The translations under genes and the position numbers were made by a program. Under the pieces are notes generated by a model. The model saw nothing but the letters and a program-made list of their open reading frames with translations, searched no databases and was not told the origin of the DNA. From Solimicrobium silvestre (GTDB lineage: Bacteria > Pseudomonadota > Gammaproteobacteria > Burkholderiales > Burkholderiaceae_D), in the NCBI RefSeq assembly GCF_002976435.1, contig NZ_PUGF01000012.1, forward strand, positions 1 to 64,000: a stretch of DNA of 64,000 nt, written 5' to 3'. Shown here one piece after another: positions 1 through 9,516 of the stretch. Positions within the stretch are counted from its first letter, which is position 1; each line of letters opens with the position of its first letter.

Positions 1-294
1 GTGTTGTTAATATGCTTAATTAATATGATTTTATGGAAACTATTTGGCGTTATTTAACTATGAATGATGATTTAATTAAGCCTATTTTTCTATGGGGAAT
101 TAGCGCATTTATTTGTGTTAAATACGCGCAACATTAAAAACGTTTGAAAAGAAATGAAGTAAGTTTGGAATTGGAAGATTTTTGCTTAAAATAGCTGTAA
201 AAACTGATCGGCGCACCAGACAACAAAACAGTTATTCGGCTTATTCACGTACAATGCCGTTTGTTAATAAATGTATTCGTAAAAAAGGTGTGCT
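1..294. other. AT-rich intergenic region upstream of lapA
   Basis: No convincing gene is seen. A 25-codon reading frame begins at 60 on the plus strand but has no ribosome binding site and no recognisable product. A TACAAT hexamer near 250 could be the -10 box for lapA, and an AGGTG-type Shine-Dalgarno sequence precedes its ATG. In many betaproteobacteria ihfB sits directly before lapA; it is not in this stretch. Confidence 0.4.
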
Positions 295-600
295 ATGAAA
301 ATTATTTCTAAAATTATCACGGTATTGTTGTTCGTTATTTTTTTTGGATTTGCTTTAAATAACACTGAAAGCGTAACATTACGTTTTTTTATGGGCTATG
401 AATTCCCTGGCCCGCTGGTGTTGATGTTGTTGATTTTTTTCATTGCTGGCATTGTATTGGGCGTGTTTGCGATGTTGCCAACGTTGTTTAGACATCGTCG
501 TGATTTATCTAAGCATAAAAAAAATCTGACAGCAATGGAACAAGAAGTCACAAAATTACAAACCGAAAACAGTCGCCCTCCGCAACCGGATAGCGTTTAA
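295..600 (+). CDS. lapA: LapA, inner-membrane lipopolysaccharide assembly protein A (DUF1049)
   Basis: A 101-residue protein with two hydrophobic segments (about residues 5-23 and 40-64), followed by a basic stretch and a short helical, charged cytoplasmic tail. This is the layout of LapA/YciS, which works with LapB at the inner membrane and is linked to LPS assembly and to control of LpxC turnover. The lapB gene follows 50 nt downstream, the conserved arrangement. The ATG at 295 has an AGGTG Shine-Dalgarno. The sequence shows the membrane layout; the role is family knowledge. Confidence 0.88.
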   Translation: MKIISKIITVLLFVIFFGFALNNTESVTLRFFMGYEFPGPLVLMLLIFFIAGIVLGVFAMLPTLFRHRRDLSKHKKNLTAMEQEVTKLQTENSRPPQPDSV

Positions 601-650
601 AAGCTTGGTTGCTTTCTGATTTATAAAAATATTTAAAAAAATAAACTCAA

Positions 651-1826
651 ATGGAATTTGAAATTTGGTGGTTGCTGTTCATCCCGGTATTTTTTATATT
701 GGGCTGGGTAGCTGCGCGCGTTGATATTAAGCAATTGTTATCTGAGTCACGCAGTTTGCCGCGTGGTTATTTTAAAGGACTTAATTTTTTACTTAATGAA
801 CAGCACGATAAAGCGATTGATGCTTTTATTGAAGTGTTAAAACTCGACCCGGAAACGGTCGATTTGCATTTTGCTCTAGGTAATTTATTCCGTCGTCGCG
901 GCGAGACTGAGCGTGCAATTCGGGTGCATCAGAACTTATTGGTCAGACCTGATTTGCCGCTGGAACAGCAAGGACAGGCTAATTATGAGTTGGGGCAAGA
1001 CTATCTTAAAGCTGGTTTACTGGATCGCGCCGAAGAAACTTTTGGCCTGCTAATCAATTCAACGTACAGCGTTCAAGCTAGGCGTGCCTTGCTGGAAATT
1101 TACCAGCGTGAAAAAGAGTGGATGCGCGCTATTGATGCAGCGATTGCATTGCAAGAGTCTGGTGCGGGAACCAGACAAAAAGAGATCGCTCAATTTTATT
1201 GCGAATTGGCACAAGATGAAATCTTGAATGCACATACCAACGTTGCCGTTGAATGGTTAGAAAAAGCGCATGCAACTGATCGTAGTAATGTGCGGGCCAC
1301 GATACTTCGCGGTGATATCTATCTGGCTGAAAATCAACCTGAAAATGCACTGCAAACCTGGCGTCGGGTCGAGCAACAAAGTGCACCTCATGTTTCCTTG
1401 GTGGCGCAACGGATCATGGATGTTTATAGCTCTTTATCGCGTGCGCAAGAGGGCATCAATGTACTAAAAAATTATTTGGAACAAGCACCATCTATCGATT
1501 TGCTAGAAGTGCTGTATCAGGCAAGTTTGGAAGTAGAAGGGCGTGAAGCTGCTACGCAAATTGTGCTGGAAGAAGTACGGCGCACTCCAACTTTGTTAGG
1601 CTTGGATAAGTTGCTGGATGCGCGCATGTTATATGTGGCGCCAGATCGGTTGCAAGAATTAGCGATGGTCAAAAATTTGGTGCATGGCTATGCAAAAAAA
1701 TTAGCGCGTTATCAATGCTCACATTGTGGATTTAAGGCGCGTCAATTCTATTGGCAATGCCCAGGGTGCAATCGCTGGGAGACCTATCCTCCGCGCCGTA
1801 CTGAAGAATTAAATGTAATGAACTAG
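651..1826 (+). CDS. lapB: LapB, TPR protein for lipopolysaccharide assembly and LpxC control
   Basis: 391 residues, the usual LapB/YciM length. There is one N-terminal membrane anchor (about residues 6-22), then a series of TPR helices beginning near residue 45, and a C-terminal rubredoxin-like metal knob with two CxxC pairs (CSHCG and CPGCN, about residues 356-375). LapB is an anchor protein that couples LPS synthesis with FtsH-mediated degradation of LpxC. It follows lapA and precedes ugd and rfaE1, two other genes of surface polysaccharide metabolism, so the four probably form one transcription unit. Confidence 0.92.
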   Translation: MEFEIWWLLFIPVFFILGWVAARVDIKQLLSESRSLPRGYFKGLNFLLNEQHDKAIDAFIEVLKLDPETVDLHFALGNLFRRRGETERAIRVHQNLLVRPDLPLEQQGQANYELGQDYLKAGLLDRAEETFGLLINSTYSVQARRALLEIYQREKEWMRAIDAAIALQESGAGTRQKEIAQFYCELAQDEILNAHTNVAVEWLEKAHATDRSNVRATILRGDIYLAENQPENALQTWRRVEQQSAPHVSLVAQRIMDVYSSLSRAQEGINVLKNYLEQAPSIDLLEVLYQASLEVEGREAATQIVLEEVRRTPTLLGLDKLLDARMLYVAPDRLQELAMVKNLVHGYAKKLARYQCSHCGFKARQFYWQCPGCNRWETYPPRRTEELNVMN

Positions 1827-1854
1827 TCGAATAAGAATATTAGTTAGGGAAAAA

Positions 1855-3234
1855 ATGAAAATTACAATTATTGGCACAGGCTATGTTGGCTTGGTGACTG
1901 GCGCCTGTTTAGCCGAGCTAGGTAATGATGTGCTTTGCCTTGATCTCGATGCAAATAAAGTAGCTATTTTAAATAATGGCGGTATCCCAATTCATGAACC
2001 AGGTTTAGATGTCATCGTTGCAGCTAATCGGGCTAATGGCCGATTGAAGTTTACAACTGATGTCGCAGCCAGCGTGGCGCATGGCGATATTCAATTTATC
2101 GCTGTAGGAACTCCACCGGATGAAGATGGCTCAGCTGATTTGCAATACGTGTTGGCTGCAGCAAAAAATATTGGCAAGTATATGCAGGGCTTCAAGGTTG
2201 TCATCGATAAGTCAACGGTGCCCGTAGGGACTGCTGAAAAAGTAAGTAAAGTGATTGCCGCTGAACTAAGTCAGCGTAACGCTAAAGAATGTAGTTTTTC
2301 GGTAGTATCTAATCCCGAATTTCTTAAAGAAGGCGCTGCAGTCGAAGACTTTATGCGCCCAGATCGTATTGTGATTGGCAGCGATAATGATGCAGTTGGT
2401 TTACATGCCAAAGCGCTGGTGAAGCAGTTATACACGCCATTTAACCGTAATCGTGAACGTACTTACTGGATGGATGTGCGTTCGGCTGAGTTCACTAAGT
2501 ACGCTGCTAATGCCATGTTGGCGACACGTATCTCATTTATGAATGAATTAGCCAATTTGGCTGATTGCGTCGGGGTGGATATCGAAGCGGTGCGGCATGG
2601 TATTGGTTCAGATCCACGGATAGGCCATAGTTTTTTATATGCCGGTTGTGGATATGGCGGTTCATGTTTTCCAAAAGATGTGCAGGCATTAGAAAGAACT
2701 GCACGTGAATACGATCAAGATTTATTGATTTTGCGTGCGGTTGAATCAGTCAACGATAATCAAAAACAGGTACTAGGTAAAAAAATAATCGCTCGTTTTG
2801 GTGAGAATTTAGCAGGACATCATTTTGCGTTGTGGGGCTTGGCATTTAAACCGAATACCGATGATATGCGCGCAGCTTCTTCACGCGTCTTGTTGCGTGA
2901 ACTGTTGAGTCGTGGTGCAACTATTTCCGTACATGATCCGGTTGCGATGGATGAAGCACGTCGCGTTCTGGCGCTTGACTTTGCAGATCAACCTGAGCAA
3001 TTGGCACGCATTACTTATGTGAGCAATCCGATGGATGCAACTAATAAAGCCGATGCTCTACTGATCGTCACAGAATGGAAAGCATATCGCAGCCCTGATT
3101 TTTCCCAATTAAAATCGCAATTGAAAAATCCGATTATTTTTGATGGACGTAATTTGTTTGATCCTCAGGATATGACTGATCTAGGCATTGAATACCATGG
3201 CATAGGTCGTTCGGTGTTAACCCAAGCCAAATAG
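1855..3234 (+). CDS. ugd: UDP-glucose 6-dehydrogenase
   Basis: 459 residues. The N-terminal Rossmann motif GTGYVG (residues 7-12) binds NAD, and the catalytic cysteine lies in the conserved [10 protein letters not shown] segment near residue 270. The enzyme oxidises UDP-glucose to UDP-glucuronate in two steps, feeding capsule, exopolysaccharide or lipid A modification. A typical GFAFKP-like segment (LAFKPNTDD) near residue 334 supports the family. It starts 28 nt after lapB, with a GGGA Shine-Dalgarno, and rfaE1 follows 8 nt after its stop. Confidence 0.95.
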   Translation: MKITIIGTGYVGLVTGACLAELGNDVLCLDLDANKVAILNNGGIPIHEPGLDVIVAANRANGRLKFTTDVAASVAHGDIQFIAVGTPPDEDGSADLQYVLAAAKNIGKYMQGFKVVIDKSTVPVGTAEKVSKVIAAELSQRNAKECSFSVVSNPEFLKEGAAVEDFMRPDRIVIGSDNDAVGLHAKALVKQLYTPFNRNRERTYWMDVRSAEFTKYAANAMLATRISFMNELANLADCVGVDIEAVRHGIGSDPRIGHSFLYAGCGYGGSCFPKDVQALERTAREYDQDLLILRAVESVNDNQKQVLGKKIIARFGENLAGHHFALWGLAFKPNTDDMRAASSRVLLRELLSRGATISVHDPVAMDEARRVLALDFADQPEQLARITYVSNPMDATNKADALLIVTEWKAYRSPDFSQLKSQLKNPIIFDGRNLFDPQDMTDLGIEYHGIGRSVLTQAK

Positions 3235-3242
3235 ATTTAAAT

Positions 3243-4169
3243 ATGAACAAACTTAAATTAAAAAGCAGCAGTATGTTAGTGGTTGGCGATGTGATGCTGG
3301 ACCGGTATTGGTTTGGTGAAGTGAATCGTATTTCACCTGAAGCTCCAGTTCCCATTGTGCGCATAGATCGTCGCGAAGAGCGCTTAGGTGGTGCTGCGAA
3401 CGTGGCAAGAAATGCGGCGGCGCTTGGTATTACTACTTCCCTGCTTGGTGTCGTTGGCGAAGACGAGGCTGGAAATATTGTAGAAGGCCTGTTGCGCGAT
3501 TCGCAAATTAATAGTTATTTGAACCGCGATAAACATATTTCCACCATTATTAAATTGCGCGTTATTGGGCGTCAGCAGCAGCTAATACGGGTGGATTTTG
3601 AAGAGGCGCCAACGGAAGGCGTGTTGCGTGACAAATTAAGCCAATACAACACCTTGTTACCTGAACATAATGTGGTGATTTTGTCTGATTATGCCAAAGG
3701 TTCTTTGGTGAACGTGCGTGACATGATCGCTTCCGGCATTGCGCTGAAAAAAACCATTTTGGTTGATCCTAAAGGCTCTGATTTTGCTCCATACACAGGT
3801 GCTTCAATACTTACGCCGAACAAGTCTGAATTGCGTCAAGTAATCGGCGATTGGAAAAGCGAAGCTGAGTTGACTGAGAAAGCGCAAAATTTACGCCGCC
3901 ATTTAAATATTCAAGCGTTACTGGTGACTCGTTCTGAAGAGGGAATGAGTTTATATACCGAAGGTTTGACGCACCATGTGCCGACGATGGCGCGTGAAGT
4001 GTTTGATGTCTCCGGTGCAGGCGATACGGTTATCGCTACCTTGGGCGCAATGTTAGCCTCAGGTAAAGATTTACTTGAAGCAGTAGAGATTGCCAATCGG
4101 GCGGCCGGTATTGTCGTCGGCAAATTAGGTACCGCAACTGTCACACATGATGAACTGTTTCCAAAATAA
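3243..4169 (+). CDS. rfaE1: D-glycero-beta-D-manno-heptose-7-phosphate kinase (RfaE domain I)
   Basis: 308 residues of the PfkB/ribokinase fold, with the GGAANVARN sugar-binding segment near residue 50 and the catalytic GAGDT motif near residue 259. It matches only the kinase half of E. coli HldE; the adenylyltransferase half is absent, as is usual in betaproteobacteria where the two are separate genes. It phosphorylates heptose 7-phosphate at C1 for LPS inner-core ADP-heptose synthesis. It follows ugd by 8 nt, so co-transcription is likely. Confidence 0.92.
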   Translation: MNKLKLKSSSMLVVGDVMLDRYWFGEVNRISPEAPVPIVRIDRREERLGGAANVARNAAALGITTSLLGVVGEDEAGNIVEGLLRDSQINSYLNRDKHISTIIKLRVIGRQQQLIRVDFEEAPTEGVLRDKLSQYNTLLPEHNVVILSDYAKGSLVNVRDMIASGIALKKTILVDPKGSDFAPYTGASILTPNKSELRQVIGDWKSEAELTEKAQNLRRHLNIQALLVTRSEEGMSLYTEGLTHHVPTMAREVFDVSGAGDTVIATLGAMLASGKDLLEAVEIANRAAGIVVGKLGTATVTHDELFPK

Positions 4170-4274
4170 TTACTAATATAGCTAACTTTTTCCGTGTAAA
4201 TATGCTAAGTTTGTTGGCGTAGTTGTTGGTCCACGAGAGAAGGTTCGTTATTAATGTAATTTCAGGAGATTGTC

Positions 4275-4601
4275 ATGTTTAAAAAGTTTCTGTTTGCCGT
4301 TTTTGCTTTAGTGATTTCAATGAGCATTGCTATTGCTGCAGTCGATGTGAATAAAGCCGATCAAGCTGGTCTGGATGGTATTAAAGGAATTGGCCCTTCG
4401 ACCTCTAAAGCTATTCTTGCAGAGCGTAGTAAGGGTGAATTTAAAGATTGGGCTGATTTTGAAAAGCGTGTTAAAGGTATTGGTGGTAAGAAATCAATTA
4501 AATTGTCTAAAGCAGGTTTAGTTGTGAATGGTCAGTCAAAAGCTGATGCTCCTGCAAAAAATGCTACTGCAGCAGGAAGCAATAGCGCAGTTAAGAAATA
4601 G
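4275..4601 (+). CDS. comEA: ComEA-type helix-hairpin-helix DNA-binding protein
   Basis: 108 residues: a signal peptide (about residues 1-21), then a ComEA helix-hairpin-helix repeat beginning VDVNKADQAGLDGIKGIG and a second hairpin around KGIGGKK. The tail is Ala/Lys-rich. Periplasmic ComEA proteins bind incoming double-stranded DNA during transformation; short single-domain versions like this are common in betaproteobacteria. It has its own strong Shine-Dalgarno (CAGGAGAT) and is closed by an intrinsic terminator. Competence of this organism cannot be inferred from this gene alone. Confidence 0.85.
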   Translation: MFKKFLFAVFALVISMSIAIAAVDVNKADQAGLDGIKGIGPSTSKAILAERSKGEFKDWADFEKRVKGIGGKKSIKLSKAGLVVNGQSKADAPAKNATAAGSNSAVKK

Positions 4602-4622
4602 TTTTTCAAATTAGTGTAAAGT

Positions 4623-4655
4623 AAAACCCCAAGGGCAACCTTGGGGTTTTTGTTT
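4623..4655 (+). terminator. Intrinsic terminator of comEA
   Basis: A perfect 12-bp stem (AAAACCCCAAGG with CCTTGGGGTTTT) with a GCAA tetraloop, ending in a T-rich run at 4647-4651. It lies between comEA and cysM. A TTG at 4641 lies inside the hairpin, which argues against an upstream start for cysM. Confidence 0.9.
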
Positions 4656-4685
4656 AAGTCAGCGATTAGTGCTATAGGGAATATC

Positions 4686-5588
4686 ATGTCATACATGACA
4701 ATTGAAGATACGATCGGGAACACGCCATTAGTGCAGTTAAAACGTATTCCGAGTAATTTGGCAACGCAGCGGAATAATATTATTTTGGCTAAGCTGGAAG
4801 GTAATAACCCTGCCGGTTCTGTTAAAGATCGTCCTGCATTGTCAATGATATTAGCTGCCGAAAAGCGCGGCCAAATTAAACCTGGTGATACATTAATTGA
4901 AGCCACAAGCGGCAATACCGGCATTGCGTTAGCTCTGGTCGCTGCGATGCGTGGCTACAAAATGACATTGCTGATGCCTGAAAATTTAAGCGTTGAACGC
5001 CGTCAAAGCATGGCGGCTTATGGAGCGCAAATTATTTTGACGCCTAAAACCGGCGGCATGGAATATGCGCGTGATTTAGCTGAAAAAATGCAAGCTGAAG
5101 GGCAGGGCGTTATCCTTGATCAATTCGCTAATCCTGATAATCCTTTGGCGCATTACACCGGAACTGGTCCAGAAATCTGGCGCGATACTAACGGCGCTGT
5201 GACGCATTTTGTTAGTGCAATGGGTACTACTGGCACCATCATGGGTGTTTCCAGTTATTTAAAAGAGCAAAATTCTCAAATTCAAATTATTGGCGCGCAA
5301 CCTGAGGAAGGCTCGCAAATTCCTGGCATTAGAAAGTGGCCGGAAGCTTATTTGCCTAAAATTTTTGATGCAGCACGAGTAGATCAGGTCATCTCGGTTA
5401 GTCAGGCAAATGCCGAACATATGGCGCGAAAATTAGCGATTGAAGAGGGAATTTTTGCTGGGGTTTCTTCTGGCGGTGCATGTGATGTAGCATTGCGACT
5501 AGCAGAAACAGTGGAGAATGCGACGATTGTATTTATCGTGTGTGACCGCGGTGATCGCTATTTGTCGACAGGAATTTTTCCTGCTTAA
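4686..5588 (+). CDS. cysM: Cysteine synthase B (O-acetylserine sulfhydrylase)
   Basis: 300 residues of the fold-type II PLP family. The PLP lysine lies in NPAGSVKDRPA near residue 42, the phosphate-binding loop is EATSGNTGIA, and the substrate loop is GTTGT. It makes cysteine from O-acetylserine and sulfide, and CysM types can also use thiosulfate. The ATG at 4686 is chosen because the longer in-frame TTG start at 4641 falls in the comEA terminator and an AGGGA Shine-Dalgarno precedes 4686. CysM rather than CysK is suggested by length and the RGDRY C-terminal segment. Confidence 0.92.
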   Translation: MSYMTIEDTIGNTPLVQLKRIPSNLATQRNNIILAKLEGNNPAGSVKDRPALSMILAAEKRGQIKPGDTLIEATSGNTGIALALVAAMRGYKMTLLMPENLSVERRQSMAAYGAQIILTPKTGGMEYARDLAEKMQAEGQGVILDQFANPDNPLAHYTGTGPEIWRDTNGAVTHFVSAMGTTGTIMGVSSYLKEQNSQIQIIGAQPEEGSQIPGIRKWPEAYLPKIFDAARVDQVISVSQANAEHMARKLAIEEGIFAGVSSGGACDVALRLAETVENATIVFIVCDRGDRYLSTGIFPA

Positions 5589-5664
5589 TGCAGAATTACA
5601 AAATTAAATTCGGAGCCAGAATTTAGGCTCAGCATTTTAATTTCATACTTAGACATCGTATACG

Positions 5665-5700
5665 ACACAAGCAGGCCTAAAGCCTGCTTGTGTTTTTTTT
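5665..5700 (+). terminator. Intrinsic terminator of cysM
   Basis: A perfect 12-bp stem (ACACAAGCAGGC and its complement) with a five-base loop CTAAA, followed by a run of eight T at 5693-5700. On the minus strand the flank is not U-rich, so it serves cysM rather than the convergent gene. Confidence 0.92.
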
Positions 5701-5713
5701 GTATTGCAACAAA

Positions 5714-6019
5714 TTATTCTGTGCCGTCTGCTTTTGGCTTGAACTGTTTGTCGCTGATACGAAACTTCGCACGACGATCACCCATCAAAGCGCGCAAATC
5801 TTTAATACTCAAATCGCTGATTTCATGCATGCGAATGAGTAATGATGCGCCAACTGGCAAACGACGGTGACGAATTTTACTAATCACTGGAGGAGCAACT
5901 TCCAAAGCTCTGGAAAGCGCTGCGTCATTTTTTAAATGCAATTGTTTAATGAGAGTATCTAGAAGATTGTTTGGGTCGTAATCAATCTCATCGGACTCAA
6001 GTTCTAAGAGGTTAGTCAT
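5714..6019 (-). CDS. Small helix-turn-helix regulator, XRE-like
   Basis: 101 residues. The central part (about 23-60) reads as a Cro/CI-type helix-turn-helix: a helix with LDTLIKQLHLKND, then AALSRALEV, APPVISKIRHRRL and a following helix SLLIRMHEIS. The C-terminal tail is basic and probably disordered. It stands alone with its own promoter region. A perfect 11-bp inverted repeat lies about 46 nt upstream, which suggests autoregulation. The target genes are unknown. Confidence 0.7.
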   Translation of the reverse strand: MTNLLELESDEIDYDPNNLLDTLIKQLHLKNDAALSRALEVAPPVISKIRHRRLPVGASLLIRMHEISDLSIKDLRALMGDRRAKFRISDKQFKPKADGTE

Positions 6020-6064
6020 ATTTATCCTATTCTGTTGTTTGTTAAGTTTGTCGATGTAATCTTA

Positions 6065-6094
6065 TTACACAATTATTAGTTAGTAATTGTGTAA
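6065..6094. promoter_or_regulatory. Inverted-repeat operator candidate upstream of the XRE-like gene
   Basis: TTACACAATTA at 6065-6075 and its exact complement TAATTGTGTAA at 6084-6094, with 8 nt between. Similarity extends outward (ATCTTA on the left, TAAGAT on the right). It is placed in the expected promoter zone of the minus-strand gene starting at 6019. Binding by that gene's product is inference. Confidence 0.55.
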
Positions 6095-6418
6095 GATTAT
6101 ATCGTGTTTTACATTGTTTCTATTAAATTAAACGTAAACAATTGCTAAAACATGTTGCTCTTATATTTTCAAATGGCAATTAAATGTGATTTCAATAATA
6201 ATGTAGAAGATTTTATTTATAAATGCAAACTAAAAAATCATTATTGTTGAAGAAACTTACTTTTAGTGTTTCCTGTCGGTAAATTTTGCTATTTGGCATT
6301 ATAACTAAATTTAATTCAATTTCCACAAACTTGGTTTCTTTTCGGAAATCATTTGATTTTGAAGTAGAACTTAACGTCTAATTTTTGTTAAATTGATGTA
6401 TTTAAGCAACATTTATAG
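6095..6418. other. AT-rich intergenic region
   Basis: No gene, tRNA or clear terminator is seen in this stretch between the small regulator and the 3' end of mltB. It is strongly AT-rich with several short A/T runs. Confidence 0.5.
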
Positions 6419-7507
6419 TCATTGGCATGGGTTGTTTGCATTCCGTGCCGTGCAAACTGCTTTCCCAAGCTCAATTACTGACATAGCGTAAAAATAACTT
6501 CGGTTATATTTCGTTATAGCAAAGAAATTATGAGTAGCCAACCAATATTCAGTAGAATTTTCACCATTTTGTAAATCTATTAAGCCGTACAGAGGTTGCG
6601 TCGGAGTATTTTTTTGAGTTGGTACGGCGACATCAGCAAGTTGTTGAAGTGTATACGTTGCATTTAATTCTTTGGCAATCATCAGTTCTGGACGATCGTT
6701 AGTAATTGTTGCCGGGAACGCCATAGGTAACCCTGTTTCCCATCCGTGCTGAACCAAAAAATTAGCGACGCTGCCGATGGCATCTTCTGGGCTATTGCGT
6801 AAATCTATTTTTCCAGCGCCATCAAAATCGACGCCATATTGCCGAATACTGGATGGCATGAATTGCGGCCAGCCAATAGCGCCGGCGTAGGAGCCGAGTA
6901 AGCTGAAGGGATCAATGCCAGACTCTCTGGCGTACAACAGACTTTGTTCTAGTTCACCTCGGAAATACGCCATGCGGGCTTCTTTGTTGGCGATATCTGG
7001 GTAGGCAAAACCTAATGTGCTAAGTACATCGACAACGCGGAATTTACCGACGTTTTTACCGAAAACAGTTTCAACGCCAATAATGCCGACGATGATTTGT
7101 GCCGGTATTCCATATTGTTTTTCAGCCCGGTTCAATGCTTCTGCATACTTATTCCAAAATTCTACGCCTGCTTTGATGCGGATCGGTTCGACGAAACGTG
7201 CGCGATATGCCTGCCAGTTTTTCGGTTTGGTGATGGGCGCAGGTTTAATTAGCTGGATACTTTGTGCATTAAATTGTACTTTACTAAAAACAAGTTCGAG
7301 TTCAGCGCGGGTGAAGGCGTGCCTGGTTACCATGTAATCAATAAACTCATTTACTTCTTTTGAGTTGTTAAAATCAATGGATGCAGCATCTACAACATTA
7401 ACGCTTATCGTTTTTGGATCATCTGCAAACACGGGCATAGAGCAGAGTAATGACGCTAAAGTAATAAGCAGCGCAGCTAAACGGGGGAGGGCTTGAGTTG
7501 AAGGCAT
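6419..7507 (-). CDS. mltB: Lytic murein transglycosylase B (MltB/SLT family)
   Basis: 362 residues from the ATG at 7507; a longer in-frame start exists at 7570. The chosen start gives a normal signal peptide (residues 1-29, ending VFA). No canonical lipobox is visible, so it is probably a soluble periplasmic form. The catalytic glutamate lies in GIIGVETVFGKN, and GSYAGAIGWPQFMPSSIRQY is the hallmark MltB segment. It cleaves the MurNAc-GlcNAc bond to anhydro-muropeptides. The start overlaps the transglutaminase gene by 31 nt, suggesting it is the last gene of that operon. Confidence 0.88.
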   Translation of the reverse strand: MPSTQALPRLAALLITLASLLCSMPVFADDPKTISVNVVDAASIDFNNSKEVNEFIDYMVTRHAFTRAELELVFSKVQFNAQSIQLIKPAPITKPKNWQAYRARFVEPIRIKAGVEFWNKYAEALNRAEKQYGIPAQIIVGIIGVETVFGKNVGKFRVVDVLSTLGFAYPDIANKEARMAYFRGELEQSLLYARESGIDPFSLLGSYAGAIGWPQFMPSSIRQYGVDFDGAGKIDLRNSPEDAIGSVANFLVQHGWETGLPMAFPATITNDRPELMIAKELNATYTLQQLADVAVPTQKNTPTQPLYGLIDLQNGENSTEYWLATHNFFAITKYNRSYFYAMSVIELGKAVCTARNANNPCQ

Positions 7508-9516
7508 AGTTTTAAAAGCATTTTTAAAGTGAGTATATGGCTTGAATTGTAACTCTTTCCGTATTTGCACTTGGTATATAGCGTTAAAAAATCCGCTAAT
7601 TCTTTTTTATTATGAAAAACCAATTGCAAACGTTGTCCATAATCACGAGCTCCTTCGTGCTGCATACGCGGATAACCTTGCCTGCTCATATATTGGCAAA
7701 ATGTAATATACAACTTATCTAAGGGGCTATGGACGGTTTTTTTGCCTAACAGTAATAGTGATAAGGCAGCAACCACTAAACTGGCTGCAATCATCATTGC
7801 AACGCCTAATTGCGTTGCTTGAGGGTGTTCGATGCCACTCAATGTGGAAAGTAAGTTTTTTTGTTTGTCTAAATTGTAATTTAGTGCCCATAAATTCCAG
7901 GCACTGTTTGTTGCATCCCATCTTAACCGTGCTTCCTTGGCTAAATTGGATAGCCATGTCTGCTGATTAAAGTTAAGCAGATTAGAGAAGTTGCGATTTG
8001 GGAAACTGCCATTAAGGCCATGTTCGACACGATTAGGTGCAACTGCAGCGGTCGGGTCAAAGCGAACCCAGCCATGTGCTTCTAGCCAAATTTCTGCCCA
8101 GGCGTGCGCGTCAGATTGTCTTACTGTCATTAATCCATCAATCGGATTAACTTCCCCGCCTTGGTATCCGGTAACGACTCGGGCTGGAATGCCCATAGCT
8201 CTCATCACCACCACAAAAGCACTCGCATAATGTTCACAAAAGCCAGCCTGTGTGCCAAACATAAAATCATCGACTTGATTAACGCCTAATGGCGGTGGCG
8301 CTAGTGTGTATCTGAATGGCTGTTCGCGGAAAAAACGCAGTACTAAGTTAGCTAGCTGTGCAGGATCGGTGCTTTTCTGGCGAAATTGTTGGGCCCATTG
8401 AAGGGTTAATGGGTTGTAGCCATTGGGAAGTAGTAATGATTGGCGTTCTGCTGCCATGCGCTCAGAAAGTGAGGCAGGAGGAGCGGTATTCATGTTGGCA
8501 GTATTGCTTAGGTTACTGGTAATCGTGTAGCGGATGCGCTCTTGAATTGGGCTGCTACTGCGCATTTCCCAATAGCGGGTAAGTGTGCTGTTTAGTTCTG
8601 TTGAGCCAGTGATGCTGGTCGGACGGTCAAGCCCAAATAGCCAGCGCTGATTATGCGGCTCCATGATTATTTCTTGCGTAACCTGCCGGCCATGTGCTGG
8701 GGGCGTGGATTCTTGCTGCGCAGGGGCAGAAACAGAACTGGCGCTCCAGCGTTTTCCGTTAAATGTATCAAGCACAATTGCGCGCCAATACAGCTGTGAT
8801 GGGGCTGGTGTTGTGCCCAAAAATTTAACCCGAAATGCAATCTGATCAGACAGAGCAAGTTCTGCTACATTGCCGGGCTCCATGCTGTCCGATAATCCGG
8901 TGATGCCGCCGGAATTACCTTGTTGTTTTCCCCATAGTGGCCCTTGAATACGTGGGAAAAGCAGGAAGAAAATCAAGGCCAGCGGAATCGCCAAACCTAC
9001 AATTTTAAAGCCGCTAGCTAGCCGTTTCGGGAATGACGGCGTTAATTGGTAATATTGGAAAGTGAGTTGCGCACTGATCAGCAAGCAAATGCACAGTAAT
9101 AAATACATAGCCGTTAATAGGCTTTGGGAATAGAGTAGTTGCCCCACTAATAAAAAATAACTGGCAAAAATAACAGCGACTGCATCGCGGCGCGCATGCA
9201 TTTCCAGCATTTTTAAACAGGCTAGAACAATCAAAAATGCGATCCCCGCATCTTTACCTAACCACGTATGAAAATGCAGGTACACAGCAGTTAATAGAAG
9301 CGCAGAAATAAGTGTAAGCAGCCATTTTTTCGGCATGACTTGCCCACGTAACGTGATCCATACTCGCCATGCGATGAGCAAGCCAGCTATAGCGTTGATC
9401 CATGTTGGACTATGTTCAGTAAAAGGTAATAACACCATGGCACAAGCAAAAATCAGTAGCAAGGCGTCGGTTTTATCTCGCGGTAACGCGGCGATGCGTT
9501 GTATGAGCGAGGTCAT
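7477..9516 (-). CDS. TgpA-like membrane transglutaminase (DUF3488-TGc-DUF4129)
   Basis: 679 residues. About six membrane segments fill residues 15-190, followed by a periplasmic transglutaminase-like core with the catalytic triad visible: Cys427 in GFCEHYASAF, His in SDAHAWAE and Asp in RFDPTAAV. A further membrane segment near residue 570 precedes a cytoplasmic DUF4129-like tail. Related TgpA of Pseudomonas is essential and envelope-linked, but its substrate is unsettled. It overlaps the DUF58 gene by 4 nt and is in the conserved MoxR-DUF58-transglutaminase order. Confidence 0.9.
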   Translation of the reverse strand: MTSLIQRIAALPRDKTDALLLIFACAMVLLPFTEHSPTWINAIAGLLIAWRVWITLRGQVMPKKWLLTLISALLLTAVYLHFHTWLGKDAGIAFLIVLACLKMLEMHARRDAVAVIFASYFLLVGQLLYSQSLLTAMYLLLCICLLISAQLTFQYYQLTPSFPKRLASGFKIVGLAIPLALIFFLLFPRIQGPLWGKQQGNSGGITGLSDSMEPGNVAELALSDQIAFRVKFLGTTPAPSQLYWRAIVLDTFNGKRWSASSVSAPAQQESTPPAHGRQVTQEIIMEPHNQRWLFGLDRPTSITGSTELNSTLTRYWEMRSSSPIQERIRYTITSNLSNTANMNTAPPASLSERMAAERQSLLLPNGYNPLTLQWAQQFRQKSTDPAQLANLVLRFFREQPFRYTLAPPPLGVNQVDDFMFGTQAGFCEHYASAFVVVMRAMGIPARVVTGYQGGEVNPIDGLMTVRQSDAHAWAEIWLEAHGWVRFDPTAAVAPNRVEHGLNGSFPNRNFSNLLNFNQQTWLSNLAKEARLRWDATNSAWNLWALNYNLDKQKNLLSTLSGIEHPQATQLGVAMMIAASLVVAALSLLLLGKKTVHSPLDKLYITFCQYMSRQGYPRMQHEGARDYGQRLQLVFHNKKELADFLTLYTKCKYGKSYNSSHILTLKMLLKLCLQLKPSPV

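Noticed and set aside
60-137. 25-codon frame upstream of lapA
   Set aside because: No Shine-Dalgarno, no known leader peptide and random-looking composition.
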